From CAZLAP01 sp964557715 (GTDB taxonomy: Bacteria; Patescibacteriota; Minisyncoccia; Minisyncoccales; RBG-13-42-11), in NCBI GenBank assembly GCA_964557715.1, contig CAZLAP010000029.1:1-17659 (forward strand): a DNA stretch of 17,659 nt, in the 5' to 3' direction. Every line of letters begins with the position of its first letter. Positions within the stretch are counted from its first letter, which is position 1. Below, piece after piece: positions 6,466 through 12,089 of this stretch. The notes beneath the pieces were generated by a model, which was not told where the DNA came from, did no database searches, and worked only from the letters and a program-made list of their open reading frames with translations. The position numbers and the translations under genes were made by a program.

Positions 6466-6491
6466 CTTTGAGATGCAATTTAAGGATACAA

Positions 6492-7463
6492 CTAATGTTT
6501 GTAATATCGGGACGGCACTGACGAGGCTATGTAATTCACCGCCTCAACAATGCACAACCTGATTGCCTTTTCCATGGGGGTATTCTTATAAACCCCCAAA
6601 GACCCGCTCATTGGAAATGCTGCGCCGGTCACGATTCCGAAGTCTCGCGCCTGCCCTCTTACCTCTTGGGCAGCCAGAACCTCGGATGTTCTGGCGTCAA
6701 ATATTCGAACATCTAAGACAACAATAGCGGTTTTAACTCCAACGCCAACCCTGCTTCGGAACGGACCGGGCAATCTGACCCGCCCGCCGATTCCGGACGC
6801 GTTGGGCTCCCAACCGCTTACTGTAGCCACTATCAATAAGTCGGCGCTTTTTATTCTTCCCTTTTTTACGCCACCTTTCTTTTCCGCATATCCGTCCTCA
6901 GTCAAAAGCATTTCTGACTTGATGGCAGACATTTCAGAACGTTCAAGCAACTGGAAACGGCCCGAGTTGTGAAGGGCGGTTGCCAGCATATCACGCAATC
7001 CGGTCATATAACCCTGATGATCTACAGTGACCGTACGACCGCTGCTGTCCGTGACAGTAGTAACGCTGCTCCCTCTTCCGGCTCCCCAGCGAAAGTTAGC
7101 CACTCCTATCCTGGCCTTTCTGCCAGAATATGGCCTTTGGACAGTTGCTGTCGACCCTGACGATGGTACTCCGCCACTGCTACCGCCGCCAATACGAATA
7201 TTGGTGGCTTTTAAATAGCCCCTGTCGTTAATGTATTGGACACTAACGACCTCGCCAATAGCGGGTTGCCGCTGTTGGGGCGAATAGGCAGTCCTTCTGC
7301 CTACATAAAAGGTATAGTGCGACCCGTCGTCGCACCTCACCTCCACCGTCCTTCTGCTCACAGAGGTAACGGTTCCCGTTACCTCTTGGGCAAGAACGAT
7401 TGCCGGCGCTATTACGATAAGTGCTAACACAACTATCATTATGCTTATGCTAATCTTCTTCAT
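6492..7463 (-). CDS. Secreted CsgG-domain protein, compositionally atypical
   Basis: A Sec signal peptide (basic MKK, hydrophobic 5-24, likely cut after VLA at 25) has no lipobox cysteine. Next comes a small beta-rich domain (27-92, GTVTSVSRRTVEVRC and later GEVVSVQYI) resembling an OB-like fold. After a Gly/Ser linker, a CsgG/curli-assembly-type domain (about 116-315) shows KARIGVANFRW, LRDMLATALHNSGRFQLLERSEM, SADLLIVATVSGWEP and VVLDVRIFDARTSEVL. CsgG itself is an outer-membrane lipoprotein pore for curli export; without a lipid anchor, and with no curli genes here, that role cannot be assumed. The gene is much richer in GC (three sampled 60-base lines gave 45-62%, against about 38% in the S41 gene) and favours AAG and GAG codons. 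It alone has a canonical Shine-Dalgarno. It has its own promoter and terminator, so it is a transferable single-gene unit. The function is unknown. Confidence 0.8.
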   Translation of the reverse strand: MKKISISIMIVVLALIVIAPAIVLAQEVTGTVTSVSRRTVEVRCDDGSHYTFYVGRRTAYSPQQRQPAIGEVVSVQYINDRGYLKATNIRIGGGSSGGVPSSGSTATVQRPYSGRKARIGVANFRWGAGRGSSVTTVTDSSGRTVTVDHQGYMTGLRDMLATALHNSGRFQLLERSEMSAIKSEMLLTEDGYAEKKGGVKKGRIKSADLLIVATVSGWEPNASGIGGRVRLPGPFRSRVGVGVKTAIVVLDVRIFDARTSEVLAAQEVRGQARDFGIVTGAAFPMSGSLGVYKNTPMEKAIRLCIVEAVNYIASSVPSRYYKH

Positions 7464-7470
7464 GGCAAAT

Positions 7471-7479
7471 ACCTCCTTT
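7471..7479 (-). promoter_or_regulatory. Canonical Shine-Dalgarno of the CsgG-like gene
   Basis: AAAGGAGGT on the minus strand lies seven bases before the ATG at 7463. It fixes the start codon. It is the only full-strength Shine-Dalgarno seen in the window. Confidence 0.85.
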
Positions 7480-7502
7480 TCTTTCAGTATTTATTTTTAA
7501 AA

Positions 7503-7534
7503 CAAGAATTAACGGTTAAAAACCGCTATTCTTG
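7503..7534 (-). promoter_or_regulatory. Stem-loop in the 5' leader of the CsgG-like gene
   Basis: The outer arms CAAGAAT and ATTCTTG (7 bp) and inner arms CGGTT and AACCG (5 bp, TTT loop) are separated by a small asymmetric internal loop. It lies between the promoter and the Shine-Dalgarno in a leader of about 77 nt. It may stabilise the mRNA or control translation. No known riboswitch class is recognised. Confidence 0.55.
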
Positions 7535-7546
7535 ATTTCTGTTTTT

Positions 7547-7574
7547 AAAATACCACTCTCTGAATAAAAGTCAA
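7547..7574 (-). promoter_or_regulatory. Promoter of the CsgG-like gene
   Basis: TTGACT (7574-7569) is followed after 16 bases by TATTTT (7552-7547) with an extended -10 TGG just before it. Transcription would start near 7540, giving a leader of about 77 nt. Confidence 0.6.
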
Positions 7575-7608
7575 GTTCTTGGTTTTAAACCAATTTATCT
7601 CCAAAAAG

Positions 7609-7679
7609 TACCCCCAGAAGGAATCGAACCCTCGTCAATTGCTTAAAAGGCAACTGCTTTACCACTAAGCTATGGGGGC
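7609..7679 (-). tRNA. tRNA-Lys (anticodon UUU)
   Basis: The cloverleaf folds fully. The acceptor stem is GCCCCCA with TGGGGGT (one G-U pair). The D stem is GCTT/AAGC. The anticodon stem is GTTGC/GCAAT around the loop CTTTTAA, with anticodon TTT. The T arm is GAGGG-TTCGATT-CCTTC. The discriminator base is A, and the 3' CCA is not encoded, so a CCA-adding enzyme is needed. It starts 20 bases after the dnaJ stop with no terminator between, so it may be carried on the chaperone transcript. A TTTTT run follows directly (7607-7603). Confidence 0.96.
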
Positions 7680-7699
7680 AAAATTGTTGAAAAATTTAT

Positions 7700-8782
7700 C
7701 TACAAGCCTTCTTCTTTCAATTTTTCCAAAAGTTCTTTTTGCTTTCTTGTAAGCTTTTTCGGTATTTTTACAATCAATTCAACATACAAATTTCCTTTTC
7801 CATAACCTGAAAAACTGGGAACGCCTTTTCCTGAAAGCTTTAATATCTTCCCGGATTCAGCGCCTGCGGGAATTTTAAGGAAAATTTTTGTTCCGTCCAA
7901 AGTCAGCATCTCAATTTCGCCGCCCAAAACGGCCTGAGTAAGGGAAACTGAGACTTTAACGTATAAATCATCCCCTTTCCTTTGAAAAACAGGGTGAGGC
8001 TTTACGGAAATCCTGATATATAAATCGCCCGGCTGGCCGGCTCTCCTGCCCGCATCTCCTTTTTCTTTAATTTTAATCACTTGATTCGTATCTACCCCTG
8101 CTGGAATAAAAATCTTTATTTGCTCCTTGCCCTTCACCCTTCCTTCACCCTTGCAAACATTGCAAGGTTTTTCCGGCTTATATCCCTCTCCCCCGCATTC
8201 GGGACAAATAGTGCTTCTGGTAAAAGAACCAAGAGGCGTTCTTTTTATTTGCTGTACCTGGCCGGTTCCCCGGCAAGAAAAACACTCGCTGATTTTTGTG
8301 CCAGGTTCAGCTCCCACTCCCTGGCATCTGGCGCAAGAAATAAATTTTTCCAAAACAACTTCTTTTTTTTCTGCCTTAAGAACCGCTTCCAAAGGTATCT
8401 GCATTTCAACCCTGATATCTCTGCCTTTTTTAAAATCTTTTTTCCGCCTGTCTGATCCGAAACCGAAAAAATCTTCCATTAAATCGCCAATATCTCCGAA
8501 ATCAAACTCAAAATCCATACCCTGTTTTCCCCAAGCAGAGCCGAAATCAAACCCGGAATCAAAACCTGCTCCCTGGTCAAACGTTCTGCCGAACTTGTCG
8601 TACTGAGTCCTTTTTTCTCTATTGGAAAGAATCTGGTAAGCTTCGTTCACTTCCTTAAATTTTTTTTCGTCGCCGCCTTTGTCCGGATGGTATTTGTGCG
8701 CCAATTTATAATAGGCCTTTTTGATGTCCTCAGGCGAGGCAGTTTTTGTAATGCCGAGAATTTGGTAGTAATCTTTCTGCAT
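7700..8782 (-). CDS. dnaJ: Chaperone protein DnaJ (Hsp40)
   Basis: The co-chaperone delivers unfolded protein to DnaK and stimulates its ATPase in the cytoplasm. The J domain is residues 3-66 with HPD at 32-34. A Gly/Phe-rich and Asp-rich linker follows (about 68-110). The zinc-binding region has all four CxxCxGxG repeats (C150/C153, C167/C170, C193/C196, C207/C210), so this is a full type I DnaJ. The C-terminal substrate-binding domains run from about 220 to 345. Length of 360 residues is normal. It is the last protein gene of the hrcA-grpE-dnaK-dnaJ operon, 82 bases after dnaK, with an AT-rich hairpin in the gap. No Shine-Dalgarno precedes its ATG. Confidence 0.97.
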   Translation of the reverse strand: MQKDYYQILGITKTASPEDIKKAYYKLAHKYHPDKGGDEKKFKEVNEAYQILSNREKRTQYDKFGRTFDQGAGFDSGFDFGSAWGKQGMDFEFDFGDIGDLMEDFFGFGSDRRKKDFKKGRDIRVEMQIPLEAVLKAEKKEVVLEKFISCARCQGVGAEPGTKISECFSCRGTGQVQQIKRTPLGSFTRSTICPECGGEGYKPEKPCNVCKGEGRVKGKEQIKIFIPAGVDTNQVIKIKEKGDAGRRAGQPGDLYIRISVKPHPVFQRKGDDLYVKVSVSLTQAVLGGEIEMLTLDGTKIFLKIPAGAESGKILKLSGKGVPSFSGYGKGNLYVELIVKIPKKLTRKQKELLEKLKEEGL

Positions 8783-8810
8783 GAATTTTTAATTCTTAAT
8801 TTTTAATTTT

Positions 8811-8846
8811 AAAACAATTTAAAAATTTAAATTTTAAAATTGTTTT
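8811..8846 (-). promoter_or_regulatory. AT-rich inverted repeat between dnaK and dnaJ
   Basis: AAAACAATTT (8811-8820) is the reverse complement of AAATTGTTTT (8837-8846), and the inner bases can extend the stem with a one-base bulge. No T run suited to termination of the minus-strand transcript follows at once. It could be an RNA-processing or partial attenuation point that lowers dnaJ relative to dnaK. Confidence 0.45.
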
Positions 8847-8864
8847 TGAGTTTGAAATTTAAAA

Positions 8865-10757
8865 TTATTTCTTCTCTTTGTACTCCCCTTCTTCGGGCTT
8901 TTTATTTTCTTCTTTGCTTTCTTTTTGGCCTTGAGTTTTTTCTTGCTGCGCCTGATTCTGCTTATATAACTCTGCTCCGATTTTCTGAATTGCCTGCGAA
9001 AGCTCCTGCGTTTTTTGTTTTATCTCTTCCATATTATCACCGTCTTTCGCCTTTTTCAACGCTTCAACCTTTTCTTCAATCTCTTTTTTAACGTCAGCCG
9101 GCGCTTTGTCTCCGGCTTCTCTCAAAGTTTTTTCAGTTGTATAAACAAGGCTGTCAGCCGTATTTTTAACCTCAATCATTTCCTGTTTCTTCTTGTCTTC
9201 AGCCGCGTGCATTTCTGCGTCTTTTTTCATTTTTTCAGCTTCTTCCTTTGAAGTGCCGGTTGAACCTTCTATCTTGATTGATTGCGACTTGCCGGTTGCC
9301 TTATCTTTGGCAGTAACGTTCAAAATACCATTGGCATCTATGTCAAAAACCACTTCAATTTGAGGAATTCCTCTAGGGGACGGAGGAATGCCGTCCAGCA
9401 TAAATCTGCCTAATGATTTGTTGTCCTGAACCATTGGCCTTTCCCCCTGCAAAATGTGAATTTCCACTGATGTCTGGTTGTCGGCAGCAGTAGAAAAAAC
9501 CTGGCTTTTGGAAGTGGGCACAGTGGTGTTTTTGGGAATCAAAACCGTGCTCACGCCTCCCAAAGTTTCAATGCCTAAAGAAAGAGGCGTAACATCCAGC
9601 AGTAAAACGTCTTTCACGTCTCCCTGCATAATGCCTGCCTGGATTGCGGCTCCGATAGCCACTACCTCGTCGGGATTAATTTCTTTGTTAGGCTCTTTAC
9701 CGAAAACTTTTTTAAGCTCTTCCTGAATTTTCGGCATCCTGGTCTGCCCGCCGACCAAAACCACTTCTTCTATATCTTTTGTTTCAAACTTTGCTTCTTT
9801 TAAGGTTTGTTTCAGCAAATCTATTGACTTGGAAATGTAATCCGCAACCAATTCCTCCAGCTTGGCTCTGGTTAATTTATAATAAAAATGCTTTGGTCCG
9901 GAAGAATCAGCTGAAATAAAAGGCAGATTGATTTCTGTTTCCAAAGAAGAAGACAGTTCAATTTTCGCTTTTTCAGCAGCTTCTTTCATTCTTTGCAAAG
10001 CCAAAGGGTCTTTGGACAAATCAATCCCGTCGCTTTTTTTAAATTCATCCACCAGCCAATTCATTATTCTTTGGTCAAAATCTTCGCCCCCCAAATGAGT
10101 GTCGCCTCCGGTAGCTTTAACTTCTATGGTGTCTTCGGAAACATCCAATACGGATATGTCAAAAGTGCCTCCGCCAAAATCATAAACAACTATCTGTTGT
10201 CCTTTCTTTTTGCTTAATCCGTAAGACAAAGCAGCTGCTGTCGGCTCGTTAATTACCCTTTTTACCGTAAAACCGGCTATTTCTCCTGCCATTTTGGTAG
10301 CTTTTCTCTGGCTGTCATCAAAATAAGCAGGACAAGTGATAATAGCCTCTTCTACTTTTTCACCAAGCTTTTCTTCTGCATCAGACTTAAGCTTCTGCAA
10401 AATCATAGCTGAAATTTCAAGAGCCTTATACCATTTTTCACCCATTTTCACTTCAACTCCGCCGTCAGCCGCTTCTCTTATTTCATAAGGAAGAAGCTTT
10501 TTGTCTTTTTGGACTTCAGGGTCGGAAAAGCGCCGGCCGATCAGTCTTTTGACTGCAAAAACAGTGTTTTGAGGATTTGTCACCTGTTGCCTTCTGGCTA
10601 AAACGCCAACTAATCTTTCTCCGTTTTTAGTCAAAGCAACCACAGAAGGCGTTGTTCTCGCTCCTTCTTTATTTTCAATAATTTTTGGTTCGCCGCTTTC
10701 TATCGCGGCCATAGCGGAAAAAGTTGTTCCTAAATCAATACCTAATATTTTTGGCAT
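8865..10757 (-). CDS. dnaK: Chaperone protein DnaK (Hsp70)
   Basis: ATP-driven chaperone working with DnaJ and GrpE. The nucleotide-binding domain (about 1-370) carries the phosphate loops GIDLGTTFS (6-14) and YDFGGGTFD, plus VLVGGQTRMPKIQ and INPDEVVAIGAAIQAG. The interdomain linker is VLLLDVTPLSLGIET. The substrate-binding beta domain (LQGERPMVQDNKSLGRF, FDIDANGILNV) and the helical lid follow. The 630 residues are normal. The C-terminus is an unstructured Gln/Glu/Lys-rich tail (about 600-630, ending EGEYKEKK) and lacks the usual bacterial EEV-type end. It follows grpE by 25 bases of TAAT-repeat sequence without a Shine-Dalgarno. It is expected to be heat-induced through the operon's CIRCE element. 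Confidence 0.98.
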   Translation of the reverse strand: MPKILGIDLGTTFSAMAAIESGEPKIIENKEGARTTPSVVALTKNGERLVGVLARRQQVTNPQNTVFAVKRLIGRRFSDPEVQKDKKLLPYEIREAADGGVEVKMGEKWYKALEISAMILQKLKSDAEEKLGEKVEEAIITCPAYFDDSQRKATKMAGEIAGFTVKRVINEPTAAALSYGLSKKKGQQIVVYDFGGGTFDISVLDVSEDTIEVKATGGDTHLGGEDFDQRIMNWLVDEFKKSDGIDLSKDPLALQRMKEAAEKAKIELSSSLETEINLPFISADSSGPKHFYYKLTRAKLEELVADYISKSIDLLKQTLKEAKFETKDIEEVVLVGGQTRMPKIQEELKKVFGKEPNKEINPDEVVAIGAAIQAGIMQGDVKDVLLLDVTPLSLGIETLGGVSTVLIPKNTTVPTSKSQVFSTAADNQTSVEIHILQGERPMVQDNKSLGRFMLDGIPPSPRGIPQIEVVFDIDANGILNVTAKDKATGKSQSIKIEGSTGTSKEEAEKMKKDAEMHAAEDKKKQEMIEVKNTADSLVYTTEKTLREAGDKAPADVKKEIEEKVEALKKAKDGDNMEEIKQKTQELSQAIQKIGAELYKQNQAQQEKTQGQKESKEENKKPEEGEYKEKK

Positions 10758-10782
10758 ATTAATAATTAATTAATTAATTTTT

Positions 10783-11277
10783 TTATTTTACGACTTTTAC
10801 TTTGGCCGGCCTTAAAAGCCTGCCGTTGATTTTGTATCCTTTTTGAACTTCCTCAATAATAGAGCCGGATTCTTTATCTTTCATTTCAACCTGTTCCACT
10901 GCTTCGTGCAAATCCGGATTAAACCTCTGCCCGGCTGCTTTTATCTCTTCCACTCCTTCATTTTTAAGAAAATCCTCCAACTGCTTTTTAATCCGTAAAA
11001 AGCCTTCCACTTCCGGATTTTTACCTTTTTCCAATAATCTTTTTTCTGCTAAATTGAAATTGTCTATAACCGGCAGAATTTTAAAAATAAATTCTTCTGC
11101 CGCATATTTGAAAAAACTTTTCATTCTTTCCATTTCCTCTTTTTTATGATTTATAAAATCAGCCTTGGCTCTCTGCCAGCCGGCCAAATACTCGTCCCTC
11201 TTTTTTTGACATTCTTGCAGTTGTTTTTTTAATTCTTCCAAGTCGGAAGATTCTTTCTTTTTGTTTTCTTCTGACAT
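10783..11277 (-). CDS. grpE: Nucleotide exchange factor GrpE
   Basis: GrpE releases ADP from DnaK and so resets the chaperone cycle. The 164-residue protein has a charged N-terminal tail and a long coiled coil (about 12-60, LEELKKQLQECQKKRDEYLAGWQRAKADF). A helical bundle (VIDNFNLAEKRL) leads to the C-terminal beta domain with GQRFNPDLHEAVEQVE (116-131), GSIIEEVQKGYKINGRLLRPAKVKV (138-162). All family hallmarks are present. It starts 11 bases after hrcA and ends 25 bases before dnaK, so it is cotranscribed. Confidence 0.96.
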   Translation of the reverse strand: MSEENKKKESSDLEELKKQLQECQKKRDEYLAGWQRAKADFINHKKEEMERMKSFFKYAAEEFIFKILPVIDNFNLAEKRLLEKGKNPEVEGFLRIKKQLEDFLKNEGVEEIKAAGQRFNPDLHEAVEQVEMKDKESGSIIEEVQKGYKINGRLLRPAKVKVVK

Positions 11278-11288
11278 AATTAGTTATG

Positions 11289-11987
11289 TTAAATTTTTTC
11301 TAAATTCTTTATTAAGAAATTAAGTGAACCGATGTTTTTATCGTAATCCATTCTTTTAGGGCCTAAAATGGCCAAAACTCCGTTTTTTTTCTCTTTTGGC
11401 AGCCGGCACATAGTAAATATTGTACTAAATTCTTTTGCCTTAGAAAAGGGATTCTCTTTGCCAATGAAAACTTTAATCTCGGTATTTATTTTAAAATTGA
11501 CTATCTCTTCTTCAAATTCTTCAATCATTCCGATAAAATCATCAACAATTTTTTTTTCTATAAATTCCGGCTCTTTTATTATTTTTTCCCAACCGTCTTT
11601 CCAAAAAATTCTTTCCTGAGGCAAATAGCCTAAAGCCAAATTTGAAGAAATAGCTGCTAAATTTTTTGTGGCGAACTGAACGAATTTTATAGCGTCCTCT
11701 ATTTCTTTTTCCATTTTAAATTCAAAATCTTCTGAAGATTCTTTTCCAAAAAGGCTGTCAACGAAAAAACGATAACCCTTGTCGGTAGGAACTCTGCCGG
11801 CCGAAGTATGCGGCTGAAAAATAAATCCTTGGTCGGCCAATTTCTGCATTTCAATTCTTATGCTGGCCGGACAAATTCCAAATTCGCATTTTTTTTCCAA
11901 GCATTTAGAACTTACTGGTTCAGCGGTCTTAATATAAATTTCAATTATGCTGTATAATATTTCTTTTTGCCTATCAGACAAAATCAT
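11289..11987 (-). CDS. hrcA: Heat-inducible transcription repressor HrcA, short form
   Basis: HrcA binds the CIRCE operator and represses chaperone genes, and is normally stabilised by GroEL. The N-terminal winged helix is well conserved (LSDRQKEILYSIIEIYIKTAEPVSSKCL, PASIRIEMQKLADQGFIFQPHTSAGRVPTDKGYRFFVD, residues 3-77). The GAF-like core keeps FIGKENP (174-180) and the C-terminal GPKRMDYDKNIGSLNFL (209-225). At 232 residues it is about 100 shorter than the usual 340, because the middle part, including most or all of the inserted dimerising domain, is missing. Both ends are intact, so this is a compact version rather than a broken gene. It is first in its own operon and so represses itself. 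GroEL is not in this window. Confidence 0.92.
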   Translation of the reverse strand: MILSDRQKEILYSIIEIYIKTAEPVSSKCLEKKCEFGICPASIRIEMQKLADQGFIFQPHTSAGRVPTDKGYRFFVDSLFGKESSEDFEFKMEKEIEDAIKFVQFATKNLAAISSNLALGYLPQERIFWKDGWEKIIKEPEFIEKKIVDDFIGMIEEFEEEIVNFKINTEIKVFIGKENPFSKAKEFSTIFTMCRLPKEKKNGVLAILGPKRMDYDKNIGSLNFLIKNLEKI

Positions 11988-12007
11988 ATTTTTTTACTGT
12001 GTTTTTC

Positions 12008-12036
12008 ATATTAAAAAAATAGCAATCAAATGTCAA
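12008..12036 (-). promoter_or_regulatory. Promoter of the hrcA-grpE-dnaK-dnaJ operon
   Basis: TTGACA (12036-12031) is followed after 17 bases by TAATAT (12013-12008). Transcription would start near 12001, about a dozen bases before the hrcA ATG, with no Shine-Dalgarno. The -35 box sits exactly in the spacer of the CIRCE operator. Confidence 0.75.
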
Positions 12037-12045
12037 GAGTGCTAA
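12019..12045. promoter_or_regulatory. CIRCE operator (HrcA-binding site)
   Basis: On the minus strand a perfect TTAGCACTC half-site (12045-12037) is followed by exactly nine bases and then GATTGCTAT (12027-12019), which matches the GAGTGCTAA half-site at seven of nine positions. The spacer contains the -35 hexamer, so bound HrcA would block RNA polymerase. It also lies in front of the divergent glycosyltransferase promoter but does not overlap it. Confidence 0.9.
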
Positions 12046-12055
12046 TAACGTCTTG

Positions 12056-12083
12056 TTGAAAATACGGTTAAATATGGTAAAAA
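12056..12083 (+). promoter_or_regulatory. Probable promoter of the glycosyltransferase pair
   Basis: TTGAAA (12056-12061) is followed after 16 bases by TAAAAA (12078-12083) with an extended -10 TGG. The -10 ends six bases before the ATG at 12090, implying a leaderless transcript. The stretch TATGGTAAA, five bases, ATAATG is shared with the S41 protease promoter at the same spacing. Confidence 0.42.
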
Positions 12084-12089
12084 AGAATA

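Noticed and set aside
8127..8606. Plus-strand open frame (159 codons) inside dnaJ
   Set aside because: It is antisense to the conserved zinc-finger region of DnaJ, has no start signals and shows no family resemblance.
10758..10782. TAAT tandem repeats between grpE and dnaK
   Set aside because: Low-complexity sequence in a short AT-rich gap; no pairing or binding motif stands out.
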